Positions 47,454-55,962 of a DNA stretch of 64,000 nt are shown piece by piece. Position 1 is the stretch's first letter; every line of letters begins with the position of its first letter. The position numbers and the translations under genes were made by a program. Source of the DNA: Leifsonia sp. 466MF (GTDB taxonomy: Bacteria > Actinomycetota > Actinomycetes > Actinomycetales > Microbacteriaceae); contig NZ_LT629696.1 of NCBI RefSeq assembly GCF_900100265.1, positions 2,604,001 to 2,668,000 on the forward strand. Direction: 5' to 3'. The notes below the pieces were generated by a model. The model did no database searches and was not told where the DNA came from. It saw only the letters and a program-made list of their open reading frames with translations.

Positions 47454-48071
47454 ATGGCGATCAGCATCCCCGGAAAGGTGATCGTGTTCGACTACGGCGA
47501 GGTCATCTCGGTGACCCCGTCCGACGAGGACCGCGCCGCCCTGACCGAACTCGCGGGCGGCGACCCGCACGTGTTCTGGCCGGCGTACTGGCGACACCGG
47601 GATGCGCTCGACCAGGGCACGCTGAGCATCCAGTCGTACTGGCGCGGCATCGAGCGCGAGCTCGGCGAGAACTGGGGCGACGCGAAGATCCACCGGCTGT
47701 GGCTCGCCGACTTCCGGAGCTGGCTGACGATCGACCACGACACCCTCCAGGTCCTCCTCGACCTCAAGCTGGGCGGCACGCGGATGGCGCTGCTCTCGAA
47801 CGCCGGCCGCGACTTCGGCTCCTACTTCCGTCATGGGACCCTCGGCGACCTGTTCGAGAAGGTGTTCGTCAGCGGAGAGCTCGGCACGATCAAGCCCAGC
47901 CCGGAGATCTTCCAGCACGTCCTCTCCGAACTCGGGGTGACGCCGGAGCAGACGGTCTTCATCGACAACAAGGAGGCGAACGTCCGCGGCGCCGAAGCGC
48001 TCGGGATCTCCGGGCACGTGTTCACATCGCCGAGCGGCCTCCGGGCATATCTGGAAGGTCTCGGCGCTTAG
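47454..48071 (+). CDS. HAD superfamily phosphatase (YihX-like)
   Basis: A 205-residue haloacid-dehalogenase-fold hydrolase. Motif I is FDYGEVIS, motif II LLSNAGRDF, motif III Lys in GTIKPSPEIFQ, motif IV FIDNKEANVRGA. The DxG-type motif I matches sub-family IA members such as YihX. Substrate is unknown. ATG 47454 is six bases after TAGGTT, a leaderless arrangement; GTG 47448 is less likely. The old-yellow-enzyme gene follows after eight bases. Confidence 0.87.
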   Translation: MAISIPGKVIVFDYGEVISVTPSDEDRAALTELAGGDPHVFWPAYWRHRDALDQGTLSIQSYWRGIERELGENWGDAKIHRLWLADFRSWLTIDHDTLQVLLDLKLGGTRMALLSNAGRDFGSYFRHGTLGDLFEKVFVSGELGTIKPSPEIFQHVLSELGVTPEQTVFIDNKEANVRGAEALGISGHVFTSPSGLRAYLEGLGA

Positions 48072-48079
48072 ATGGAGGT

Positions 48080-49159
48080 ATGCCCTCTCTCTTCGATCCC
48101 CTGACCCTGCGCGGCGTCACCGCCCGCAACCGCATCTGGACCTCGCCGATGTGCCAGTACTCGGTGCTCGACCAGTCGGGCGTCCCCGGCACGTGGCACC
48201 TGATCCACCTGGGATCGTTCGCGACCGGCGGCAGCGGCATCGTCTTCACCGAGGCCACCGCGGTCAACCCGGAGGGGCGGATCAGCCCGCGCGACACCGG
48301 CATCTGGACAGACGAGCAGCGGGACGCCTGGAAGCCGATCACCGCGTTCATCGAGAGTCAGGGCGCCGTTCCCGGCATCCAGCTCGGGCATGCCGGCCGC
48401 AAGGCGTCGTCGTGGCCGGCGTGGGGCTTCGAGGGCCGCACCGGCTCCGTCCCCGAGGCGGAAGGCGGCTGGCGGACGGTCGCACCGTCTCCCATCGCGT
48501 TCGACGGGCTCGACACTCCCGACGAGCTGGATGCGGCCGGTCTCGACACGATCGTGGACGACTTCCGCTCGGCCGCGCGCCGGTCGGTTGAGGCGGGCTT
48601 CCGCGTGATCGAGCTGCACGCGGCACACGGCTACCTGCTGCACCAGTTCCTCTCCCCGATCTCCAACCGGCGGACCGACGAGTACGGCGGATCGCTGGAG
48701 AACCGCGCTCGGCTGCTCCTTCGCATCATCGCGGCGGTCCGCGAGGAGGCGCCGGACGCGCCCCTCTTCGTCCGCTTCTCCGCGAGCGACTGGACCGAGG
48801 GCGGATGGGACGAGGACCAGACCGCGACGGTGGCCGCGTGGGCCGAAGAGGCCGGAGCCGACTTCTTCGACATCTCCAGCGGCGGCATCCAGGCCGGCAT
48901 CCGCATCCCGCTCGGCCCCGGCTACCAGGTGCCGTTCGCTCACCACGTGCGCAGCACATCCGACGTGGATGTGAGCGCGGTCGGGCTCATCACCTCGCCG
49001 CAGCAGGCGGCGGAGATCGTGGAGAGCGGCCAGGCGGACGCGGTCATGCTGGCGCGCGAACTCCTGCGCGACCCGCACTTCCCGCTGCGGGCCGCTCACG
49101 AGCTCGGCGTCGAGATCGGCTACTGGCCGCCGCAGTACCTCCGCGCGCGCTGGCGCTGA
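48080..49159 (+). CDS. NADH:flavin oxidoreductase, old yellow enzyme (YqjM-like)
   Basis: A 359-residue FMN-dependent ene-reductase. Cys-25 in TSPMCQYS is the YqjM-type redox-tuning cysteine; Gln and the His pair lie in IQLGHAGRK and ELHAAHGYLLHQFLSP; SNRRTDEYGGSLENR is the family signature. Probably reduces electrophilic alkenes. It is co-directional with the HAD gene. Confidence 0.93.
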   Translation: MPSLFDPLTLRGVTARNRIWTSPMCQYSVLDQSGVPGTWHLIHLGSFATGGSGIVFTEATAVNPEGRISPRDTGIWTDEQRDAWKPITAFIESQGAVPGIQLGHAGRKASSWPAWGFEGRTGSVPEAEGGWRTVAPSPIAFDGLDTPDELDAAGLDTIVDDFRSAARRSVEAGFRVIELHAAHGYLLHQFLSPISNRRTDEYGGSLENRARLLLRIIAAVREEAPDAPLFVRFSASDWTEGGWDEDQTATVAAWAEEAGADFFDISSGGIQAGIRIPLGPGYQVPFAHHVRSTSDVDVSAVGLITSPQQAAEIVESGQADAVMLARELLRDPHFPLRAAHELGVEIGYWPPQYLRARWR

Positions 49160-49180
49160 GCTGCGCGCCGGCCGGCGTCA

Positions 49181-49197
49181 ACCGTCGGACCGACGGT
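49181..49197. terminator. Short hairpin between convergent genes
   Basis: ACCGTCG (49181-49187) pairs with CGACGGT (49191-49197) over a 3-base loop, between the oxidoreductase and VOC stops. Candidate bidirectional terminator. Confidence 0.5.
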
Positions 49198-49574
49198 CAG
49201 GCCGGTTCTGTGAGGCAGAGGTAGTTGCCCTCGCTGTCCTGGAACCACGCCGACCGGCCCATGTCGTCCGTCGCGATCCCGTTCTCGGTGTGCAGACCGG
49301 GGAAGTCGTAGTCCGCGAACGTGACTCCCCGCTCCCTCAGGTGGGCCATCGTGGCCTCGATGTCCGGCGTCAGCCAGCACATCGCCGTGTTCTGTGCGGT
49401 GCCGGCGTTCCCGGTCTCATACACGAAGATCTTCGCCTCAGACCCGGTGCCGTACAGCACACCGCCCTCGGTCGTCCGCTCCGGTTCGAGTTCCAGCTTG
49501 TCGCGGTACCACTCGATGGCCCGCTGCAGGTCGGAAGCAGGAAGGACGGAGTACGTCACATAAGACTCCAACAT
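49197..49574 (-). CDS. VOC (glyoxalase-fold) family protein
   Basis: A 125-residue protein with one vicinal-oxygen-chelate unit: YSVLPASDLQRAIEWYRDKLEL at the N-terminus and DDMGRSAWFQDSEGNYLCL at the C-terminus. His in the usual first metal position is replaced by Ser or Val, so metal binding is uncertain. GGAGG six bases before ATG 49574. Function unknown. Confidence 0.85.
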   Translation of the reverse strand: MLESYVTYSVLPASDLQRAIEWYRDKLELEPERTTEGGVLYGTGSEAKIFVYETGNAGTAQNTAMCWLTPDIEATMAHLRERGVTFADYDFPGLHTENGIATDDMGRSAWFQDSEGNYLCLTEPA

Positions 49575-49700
49575 GGGGATCCTCCTTCATCCAGGCGGCA
49601 CCATACGCGCGTGCGTCGCGTTCGGGGCCACTGGAATCGCGGGTCTACGCCGCCTGGGAATCCGCCCCGGAAACCCCGGCTCCAGCGCTCTCCGCCTCGA

Positions 49701-49706
49701 TATACT
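49701..49706 (+). promoter_or_regulatory. -10 box TATACT before the CNNM genes
   Basis: A near-consensus TATACT lies at 49701-49706, nine bases before the ATG of an upstream ORF and about 70 bases before the first CNNM start. No good -35 is seen 16-18 bases upstream. Confidence 0.55.
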
Positions 49707-49715
49707 GGCGGGCAA

Positions 49716-49796
49716 ATGGACGACCCTCCCTCTGCCAGCCCGTTGCCCGTGTCGAGCCCGCTGGGATGCGAGCGAGGTGACGGCCGTGCTCTATGA
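49716..49796 (+). CDS. Upstream ORF overlapping the first CNNM gene (26 aa)
   Basis: ATG 49716 to TGA 49794-49796. The peptide begins MDDPPSASPLPVSSPL, acidic then proline-rich, and ends with GDGRAL. Its ATG sits nine bases after the TATACT box, so it is the first ORF on the mRNA, and it overlaps the CNNM start region in another frame; its stop comes after the candidate CNNM starts (GTG 49777 and GTG 49786). This resembles leader ORFs such as enterobacterial mgtL, whose acidic/Pro-rich N-terminus senses low Mg2+, and the gene behind it is of a Mg2+/Co2+ transport family. No sequence homology is claimed. Confidence 0.45.
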   Translation: MDDPPSASPLPVSSPLGCERGDGRAL

Positions 49797-51126
49797 GTGG
49801 ATCATGCTCGCCGTCGGCCTGCTGCTGACGGTCGGGACCGGGCTCTTCGTCGCCAGCGAGTTCGCCCTCGTCAACCTCGATCGCGGTGATCTGGAGGCAC
49901 GTCGCGAGCGGGGCGAGTCGCGCCTCAGCATGACCATCGCCGCGCTGAAGATCACCTCGACGCACCTGTCGAGCGCACAGCTCGGCATCACGCTGACAAC
50001 GCTGCTCACCGGTTACACGATGGAGCCGGCCATCAGTTCTCTGCTGCGCGGACCGCTCACCGCGACCGGGCTGCCGGAGGGCGCCGTCACGCCGATCGCG
50101 TCCGTCGTGGCGATCGCGGTCGCGACCCTGCTGTCGATGATCCTCGGCGAACTCGTGCCCAAGAACTTCGCCCTCGCCCTTCCGCTCGCGACGGCCAAGC
50201 TGGTGATCCCGTTCCAGACGGTGTTCACGACGGTGTTCCGGCCGTTCGTCGCCCTGCTGAACGGCACCGCGAACGGGATCCTCCGTCTGCTCGGCATCGA
50301 GCCGAAGGAGGAGCTGTCCGGTGCGCGCACCGCCGACGAGCTGTCGTCGCTGGTGCGCCGGTCGGCGAGCGCGGGTGTCCTCGAGGAGGACACCGCCACC
50401 CTGCTCAGCCGCACGCTGGCCTTCTCGAGCCGCACCGCCTCGGATGTGATGACGCCACGGCCGCGCATCGAAGCGGTGCAGCGCACCGATCCGGCCCAGG
50501 CGGTCAGCGAGCTGGCGAGAAAGACCGGATACTCGCGGTTCCCGGTGATCGGCGACGACATCGACGACGTGCTCGGCGTCGTCCACGTCAAGCAGGCCGT
50601 CGCCGTCCCCCGGCAGCGACGCTCGCGTGTGCCCGCTTCCGCCCTGATGACCGACCCACTGCGCGTTCCCGAGACGATGGGTCTCGACACGCTGCTCGGC
50701 GAGCTGCGCGCCCGCGGGTACCAGCTCGCGGTCGTCGTCGACGAGTACGGCGGCACCTCGGGCATCGCGACGCTGGAGGACCTCGTCGAGGAGATCGTCG
50801 GCGAGGTGGCGGACGAGCACGATCGCACGCGAGCGGGCGTCATCCGAGGGCGAGACTCGATCACCTTCCCCGGCATCCTGCGCCCGGACGAGCTGGAGGA
50901 ACGCGCCGGCGTCACCGTCCCCGAGGAGGGGCCGTACGAGACCGTCGCCGGCTTCGTCATGAACGAGCTCGGCCGGCTGCCGAAGGTCGGCGACGAGGTC
51001 GTGATCGACGGCGGCACCCTGCGCGTCGAGCGCCTGGACGGCCGCCGGGTCGACCGCATCCGCTACACGCCCGATCCGGTGCCCGTCACAGAGGGCATGA
51101 ACGGAGAGGGGGCGGCTCATGAGTGA
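49777..51126 (+). CDS. CNNM/CorC-type transporter (DUF21-CBS-CorC_HlyC)
   Basis: A 449-residue membrane protein of the hemolysin-C/CNNM group, associated with Mg2+ and Co2+ export. The DUF21 domain takes residues 5-190 with three or four helices (MLAVGLLLTVGTGLFV start and the MILGELVPKNFAL signature); two CBS motifs follow (DVMTPRPRIEAVQ and ALMTDPLRVPETM), then the C-terminal CorC_HlyC domain (DEYGGTSGIATLEDLVEEIVGEV). Starts GTG 49777 or GTG 49786. It is co-translated with the second CNNM gene. Confidence 0.9.
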   Translation: MTAVLYEWIMLAVGLLLTVGTGLFVASEFALVNLDRGDLEARRERGESRLSMTIAALKITSTHLSSAQLGITLTTLLTGYTMEPAISSLLRGPLTATGLPEGAVTPIASVVAIAVATLLSMILGELVPKNFALALPLATAKLVIPFQTVFTTVFRPFVALLNGTANGILRLLGIEPKEELSGARTADELSSLVRRSASAGVLEEDTATLLSRTLAFSSRTASDVMTPRPRIEAVQRTDPAQAVSELARKTGYSRFPVIGDDIDDVLGVVHVKQAVAVPRQRRSRVPASALMTDPLRVPETMGLDTLLGELRARGYQLAVVVDEYGGTSGIATLEDLVEEIVGEVADEHDRTRAGVIRGRDSITFPGILRPDELEERAGVTVPEEGPYETVAGFVMNELGRLPKVGDEVVIDGGTLRVERLDGRRVDRIRYTPDPVPVTEGMNGEGAAHE

Positions 51127-52156
51127 CTGGGCCGGAATCGCCTGGCTGGTCGTGCTGCTCGCGGTCAACGCCTTCTTCGTCGGCGCCGAGTTCGCCGTGA
51201 TCTCCGCACGCCGCTCCCAGATCGAGCCCCTGGCGGAGCGCGGGAAGCGCAGCGCCAAGACCGCTCTGTACGCCATGGAGCACGCGACGCTGATGCTCGC
51301 CACGACGCAGTTGGGCATCACCGTGTGCTCGCTGCTGATCCTGAACGTCTCGGAGCCGGCGATCCACCACCTGCTGGAGGTGCCGCTGCACGCGACCGGG
51401 TGGTCCGAGGAGGTCATCGGCACCATCGCGTTCATCGTCGCGCTGATCGTCGTGTCGTTCCTGCACGTCGTGTTCGGCGAGATGGTCCCGAAGAACATCT
51501 CGTTCTCGATGCCCGATAAGGCCGCGCTGCTGCTGGCTCCGCCGCTCGTCGGCATCGGCCGTGCTGTCCGCCCGATCATCGTCGCCCTGAACGCGACGGC
51601 GAACGCGGTGCTGCGCCTGTTCCGGGTGGAGCCGAAGGACGAGGCGGCCAGCACGTTCACCCTCGACGAGGTCGCGACGATCGTGTCGCAGTCGACCCGG
51701 GAGGGCGTGCTGACGGATCGCACCGGGGCCCTGACGGCGGCATTCGAGTTCACCGAGAAGAAGGTGCGGGATGTCGCGGTCGCGCTCGACGCGCTCGTGA
51801 CCCTTCCGTCCGCCCCGACTCCCGCCGACGTGGAGAAGGCCGTCGCCAAGCACGGCTTCTCGCGCTACGTCGTGCCGGACGCCGACGGCGAGCCGACCGG
51901 CTACCTGCACCTCAAGGACGTGCTCGACCTGGAGGAGACCGGCTTCGAGCTCCCCGTGCCGGCCAAGCGCATCCGTCGCCTGGTGACCGTCTTCGCCGGC
52001 AGCGACCTGGAGGACGCCCTGGCCACCATGCGCCGGTCCGGCAGCCACCTGGCCCGGGTCGTCGACGCGGAGGGCGCCACCGCCGGAGTGCTGTTCCTGG
52101 AGGACATCATCGAGGAGCTCGTCGGCGAGGTCCAGGACGCGACCCGGCGCACCTGA
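51119..52156 (+). CDS. Second CNNM-type protein, lacking the CorC_HlyC domain
   Basis: A 345-residue relative of the preceding protein. DUF21 (residues ~1-185) carries VFGEMVPKNISFS; CBS repeats follow (DVAVALDALVTL to LEDIIEELVGE). The sequence stops shortly after the second CBS unit, so the C-terminal regulatory CorC_HlyC domain of its neighbour is missing. ATG 51119 overlaps the upstream stop by 8 bases. The two proteins may form a heterodimer, as two-gene DUF21 pairs often occur in actinobacteria. Confidence 0.88.
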   Translation: MSDWAGIAWLVVLLAVNAFFVGAEFAVISARRSQIEPLAERGKRSAKTALYAMEHATLMLATTQLGITVCSLLILNVSEPAIHHLLEVPLHATGWSEEVIGTIAFIVALIVVSFLHVVFGEMVPKNISFSMPDKAALLLAPPLVGIGRAVRPIIVALNATANAVLRLFRVEPKDEAASTFTLDEVATIVSQSTREGVLTDRTGALTAAFEFTEKKVRDVAVALDALVTLPSAPTPADVEKAVAKHGFSRYVVPDADGEPTGYLHLKDVLDLEETGFELPVPAKRIRRLVTVFAGSDLEDALATMRRSGSHLARVVDAEGATAGVLFLEDIIEELVGEVQDATRRT

Positions 52157-52179
52157 GCCGGCTCTCCCCCACAAACTTC

Positions 52180-52216
52180 TTGACCTCGTCGCAAGAGTGA
52201 GTGTACAGTCACTCAC
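52180..52216 (+). promoter_or_regulatory. TetR promoter and operator
   Basis: TTGACC (52180-52185), an 18-base spacer, TACAGT (52204-52209), then ATG seven bases later. The operator GTGAGTG-N6-CACTCAC (52197-52216) is a perfect palindrome with the -10 box at its centre. The same site is at 52809-52828. Confidence 0.8.
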
Positions 52217-52768
52217 ATGGCACGAACACTCTCCACCGCAGACGACCGCCGCGAGGCGGTGCTCGACAGCGCCATCGCAGTTTTCGCCGTCGGCGGTTAC
52301 CTGGGCACCCCCATCGCGGCGGTCGCCAAGGATGCGGACATCTCCCCCGCCTACGTCTTCAAGCTCTTCCCGAGCAAGGAGGGTCTGTTCGTGGCCGCGC
52401 TGGAGCGCTGCTTCGAGCGGATCGAGAACGCGCTGGAGTCCGGCGCCCGGAGCGCCGACGGCGAGACGCCGACGGTGATCCTCGACCGGATGGGCGACGC
52501 GTACGCGGAGCTCATCGGAGACCGCTCGCTCCTGATGCTGCAGGTGCACGCGCAGTCCGCTTCGGACGTCCCGGAGATCCGGGAGGCGCTCCGGCGCGGA
52601 CTCGCCCGGATCACCCGCTTCGCCACGATCCGATCGGGCGCCGAGCCCGACGCCGTCCAGCGCTTCATCGCCTACGGGCAGCTGTGCCACCTAGTGGTCA
52701 CGGCCGGCCTGGAGGACGTGCCCGAGGAATGGGCACGAACGCTCACGAACGGCATCCAGCACCCCTGA
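52217..52768 (+). CDS. TetR family transcriptional regulator
   Basis: A 183-residue repressor. The N-terminal helix-turn-helix spans residues ~10-55 (REAVLDSAIAVFAVGGYLGT then FKLFPSKEGLFVAAL). The C-terminal ligand domain is family-specific. The promoter is leaderless and the operator surrounds its own -10 box. The same operator precedes the MFS gene 77 bases downstream, so the pair is a self-regulating efflux unit. Confidence 0.92.
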   Translation: MARTLSTADDRREAVLDSAIAVFAVGGYLGTPIAAVAKDADISPAYVFKLFPSKEGLFVAALERCFERIENALESGARSADGETPTVILDRMGDAYAELIGDRSLLMLQVHAQSASDVPEIREALRRGLARITRFATIRSGAEPDAVQRFIAYGQLCHLVVTAGLEDVPEEWARTLTNGIQHP

Positions 52769-52808
52769 TCCCCCCTTCGACCCCACCGCCATCACCCGGC
52801 TCCCAAGA

Positions 52809-52828
52809 GTGATTGATCGATCACTCAC
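52809..52828 (+). promoter_or_regulatory. TetR operator before the MFS gene
   Basis: GTGATTG-N6-CACTCAC differs from the tetR operator by one base. AAGAGTGA flanks both copies on the left. It lies 17 bases before the MFS ATG; AAAGGACA serves as ribosome site. Confidence 0.75.
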
Positions 52829-52845
52829 AACGAAAGGACAGTCCC

Positions 52846-54279
52846 ATGGAAACGTCTCTCGCCACCGCGGCGGCACCTGCCGCCGCGACCACTCCCCGCA
52901 GCACGCACCGCTGGTGGGCGCTCAGCGTGCTCGCCCTCGCACAGTTCCTGGTGGTGCTGGACGCATCCATCGTCAACATCGCACTGCCGACCGTCGGCAC
53001 CGCCCTCGGTCTCGACACCGCGGCGCTCGCCTGGGTGGTGACCGCCTACGTCCTGCCCTTCGGCGGTCTCCTCCTGCTCGGCGGACGTCTCGCCGACCGG
53101 TTCGGGCACCGCCGGGTCTTCCTCATCGGCGTCGCCGGCTTCGCACTGGCGTCGCTCGCGGCCGGTCTCGCCGTGAACGGCACCATGCTCCTGGGTGCAC
53201 GAGCCGTGCAGGGCGCGTTCGCCGCCCTGCTGGCGCCCGCATCCCTCGCTCTCCTCACGCAGCTCTTCCCCGACGCCGAGGCGCGCGGGAAGGCACTGGG
53301 CCTCTGGGGTGCGGTGGCCGGGATGGGCAGCGCGGCCGGCGTTCTGCTCGGCGGTGTGCTCACCGCGGCCTTCGGCTGGTCCGCCGTCTTCTTCGTGAAC
53401 GTGCCCGTCGGCATCCTCGTGCTCGCGGTCATCCCGTTCCTCATCAACCGCGACCCGGCCGGCGATGCCGAGCGGATGGATGCGGCGGGAGCCGCGACCG
53501 CGACCCTCGGACTCGCGGCGGCCGTCGCAGCCCTCAGCGAGGGCGGCACGCTCGGCTGGACGAACCCGATCGTCCTGGGGCTCGCTGTCGCCGCGGTGGT
53601 CCTTCTCACCGCATTCGTGCTGATCGAACGCCGCACCGCCCACCCCCTGCTGCCGTTCTCCTTCTTCCGCAATCGCGACGCCCTCGCCGGCGACATCGTG
53701 ATGCTGCTGGTCGGCGGCGCCACGGTCGCGCTGTTCTTCGCGCTCTCGGTCTACCTGCAGGAGGTGCTGCACCTGGATGCGCTGTCCGCCGGACTCAGCC
53801 AGCTGCCCCTCGCCATCGCGCTCGTCGCGATCGCCGGTGTGATCCCGGCCGTCGTCGCCCGGGTGGGCCTCCGCACGACGCTCGCCGGTGCGCTCGTCGT
53901 GCTCGCCGCCGGGGTCGTATGGTTCGCCCTCGCCGGGAGCACCGGATTCATCGCCGGGTTCATCCTGCCGAGCATCGTGATCGGTCTCGGTCTGGGCGCC
54001 TCCTTCGTCACTGTCACCCAGCTCGCCGTCCGTGGTGTGCCGGAGTCGGAGTCCGGCCTGGCCAGCGGTCTGGTCAACACCGCGCAGCAGATCGGCGGCG
54101 CGCTCGGCCTCGCCGTCCTCGGCGGCATCGCCTCCGCCCGGACCTCCGCGCTGTTGGACGCGGGAAGCAGCGGGTCCGACGCCGCCGCCGGCGGATTCCT
54201 CCTGCTGTTCCTGGGCACCGCGGTTCTCGCGGTCGTCGGTGCGGCGATCACGGCACTGGTCCGCTCCCGCTCCAACTGA
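52846..54279 (+). CDS. MFS drug exporter, DHA2 family (14 helices)
   Basis: A 477-residue proton antiporter. The first helix carries LAQFLVVLDASIVNIALPTV, the DHA2 motif D1, and motif A is GGRLADRFGHRRVFL. About 14 hydrophobic segments are spread evenly. Operator and regulator upstream indicate induction by substrate of the TetR protein. Substrate unknown. Confidence 0.93.
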   Translation: METSLATAAAPAAATTPRSTHRWWALSVLALAQFLVVLDASIVNIALPTVGTALGLDTAALAWVVTAYVLPFGGLLLLGGRLADRFGHRRVFLIGVAGFALASLAAGLAVNGTMLLGARAVQGAFAALLAPASLALLTQLFPDAEARGKALGLWGAVAGMGSAAGVLLGGVLTAAFGWSAVFFVNVPVGILVLAVIPFLINRDPAGDAERMDAAGAATATLGLAAAVAALSEGGTLGWTNPIVLGLAVAAVVLLTAFVLIERRTAHPLLPFSFFRNRDALAGDIVMLLVGGATVALFFALSVYLQEVLHLDALSAGLSQLPLAIALVAIAGVIPAVVARVGLRTTLAGALVVLAAGVVWFALAGSTGFIAGFILPSIVIGLGLGASFVTVTQLAVRGVPESESGLASGLVNTAQQIGGALGLAVLGGIASARTSALLDAGSSGSDAAAGGFLLLFLGTAVLAVVGAAITALVRSRSN

Positions 54280-54298
54280 CCCTCCGGCCTCCGTCCCT

Positions 54299-54364
54299 CC
54301 GTCGAGTACGCACAAACTGCACGCCAGCCACACGCTCGGCGTGCAGTTTGTGCGTACTCGACGG
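54299..54364. repeat. 27-bp palindrome with 12-base loop, relative of 38685-38758
   Basis: Arms 54299-54325 and 54338-54364 are exact complements; the left arm starts CCGTCGAGTACGCACAAACT. It matches the palindrome at 38685-38758 except one base, and that change is matched in the other arm. It lies between convergent MFS and guaB1 genes, so it can end both transcripts. Confidence 0.9.
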
Positions 54365-54386
54365 GGGGGGATGGAGGCGCCGGGGG

Positions 54387-55826
54387 CTACCAGCTGACGG
54401 GGAGCGCCTTGCCCTCCTCGTAGCCGGCGGCGGACTGGATGCCGACCAGCGCGCGCTCGTGGAACTGCGCGAGGGTACGTGCGCCGGCGTACGTGAACGA
54501 GCTTCGCACACCGGTCGTGATCATGTCCAGCAGGTCCTCGACGGACGGCCGCAGCGGGTCCAGGTAGATGCGCGAGCTCGAGATGCCCTCGGCGAAGAGC
54601 TCCTTTCGGGCGAGCTCGTAGGCGTCGAGCCGCTCGAACCGGCCCTTCACCGCCTTCGTGGACGCCATGCCCCAGCTCTCCTTGTAGAGGCCGCCGTTCG
54701 CGTCGCGGTCGAGCATGCCGGGCGCCTCGATCGTCCCGGCGAACCAGGAGCCGATCATCACGGATGCGCCACCGGCGGCGAGCGCCAGCGCGACGTCGCG
54801 GGGGTAGCGCACACCGCCGTCCGCCCAGACGTGCGCCCCGAGCTCGCGCGCGGCGGCGCTGGTCTCGAGCACCGCCGAGAACTGCGGACGGCCGACGGCG
54901 GTCATCATGCGCGTCGTGCACATCGCGCCGGGGCCGACGCCGACCTTCAGGATGTCGGCGCCCGCCGCGACCAGGTCGCGGACGGCCTGCTCGGTGACGA
55001 CGTTCCCCGCGACGATCGGCAGGCCGAGACCCAGCTCCTTGACGGTGCGGATCGCGCGGATCATTCCGTCCTGGTCGCCGTGCGCCGTGTCGATGACGAG
55101 CACGTCGACGCCCGCTGCGGCGAGCGCCTTCGCCTTGCCGGCCACGTCGCCGTTGATGCCGACCGCCGCGGCGACGCGGAGCCGGCCGTGCGCATCCAGC
55201 GCCGGCGTGTAGATGGTGGAGCGGAGGGCGCTGCGCTTCGACAGCGTTCCGACCACACGGCCGTGGTCGAGGACCGGCGCGAAGTCGATGCCGGCCGCAT
55301 CCATCACCTGGAACGCCGCGCGCCCATCGGAGAGGTCCTCCGCATCGAGCGAGGTCAGGGCGCCGTGCAGCAGGTCGCCGACCCGCGCATCGGCGAGCGC
55401 CGACCCGAGCTGGACGGCCGCGAGGCAGCCGAGGTACGCGCCGTCGTCGCCGGTGACGACGATGCCGTGCCCTTCGACGGCCGGGATGCGGCGGAGCACG
55501 TCGGCGACGCTCTCATCCGGGTGGGCCTCGTACGGGGTGTCGAACATCACCGGCTGCGCCTTCACCCAGCGGATCGCCTCGTCGAGGTCCTGCAGGTGCA
55601 TGTCCTGCGGGAGGACGCCGAGACCGCCGCGACGGGCGAGGGTGGCGGCGAGCCGCTTCCCGGTGACCGAGTTCATGTTCGCGGACACGATCGGGATGGT
55701 CGCGCCGGTGCCGTCGTTGGGGGCGAGGGACACGTCGAGACGGCTCGTGACGTTCGACCGCGACGGCACGAGGAAGACATCCGAGTAGGTGAGATCGTGG
55801 CGCGGCGATGTTCCATAGAACTGCAT
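54387..55826 (-). CDS. GuaB1-type IMPDH/GMP reductase family protein
   Basis: A 479-residue TIM-barrel enzyme with inserted CBS pair (residues ~95-205). The active-site cysteine loop reads GVGPGAMCTTRMMT, with IVSANMNSVTG near the N-terminus and the ADGGVRYPRDVAL phosphate site. This actinobacterial group (GuaB1) is distinct from true GuaB2; a mycobacterial member was shown to be a GMP reductase, so GMP reduction is more likely than IMP oxidation. Start ATG 55826 lies seven bases after TAGCGT, leaderless. Confidence 0.88.
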   Translation of the reverse strand: MQFYGTSPRHDLTYSDVFLVPSRSNVTSRLDVSLAPNDGTGATIPIVSANMNSVTGKRLAATLARRGGLGVLPQDMHLQDLDEAIRWVKAQPVMFDTPYEAHPDESVADVLRRIPAVEGHGIVVTGDDGAYLGCLAAVQLGSALADARVGDLLHGALTSLDAEDLSDGRAAFQVMDAAGIDFAPVLDHGRVVGTLSKRSALRSTIYTPALDAHGRLRVAAAVGINGDVAGKAKALAAAGVDVLVIDTAHGDQDGMIRAIRTVKELGLGLPIVAGNVVTEQAVRDLVAAGADILKVGVGPGAMCTTRMMTAVGRPQFSAVLETSAAARELGAHVWADGGVRYPRDVALALAAGGASVMIGSWFAGTIEAPGMLDRDANGGLYKESWGMASTKAVKGRFERLDAYELARKELFAEGISSSRIYLDPLRPSVEDLLDMITTGVRSSFTYAGARTLAQFHERALVGIQSAAGYEEGKALPVSW

Positions 55827-55880
55827 GGGAATAACGCTATCCCGCTCGGCTGAGCGCCCGCACGCGAGTACCGATGGGAT

Positions 55881-55886
55881 TAGGCT
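55881..55886 (+). promoter_or_regulatory. -10 box of kgd
   Basis: TAGGCT at 55881-55886, about 77 bases before the preferred kgd start and ten bases before an in-frame ATG at 55897. The opposing guaB1 box TAGCGT is at 55839-55834. Confidence 0.5.
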
Positions 55887-55962
55887 TGAGGATCGGATGG
55901 AAGCGGGCGGTGACAGGCCGCCCGGTCACGACGAAATCGATGGAGAGAGTGGGCGATCGGCT

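Noticed and set aside
49707..49776. M-box or other metal riboswitch before the CNNM genes
   Set aside because: The leader is too short for an M-box and shows no conserved core; an upstream ORF fits better.
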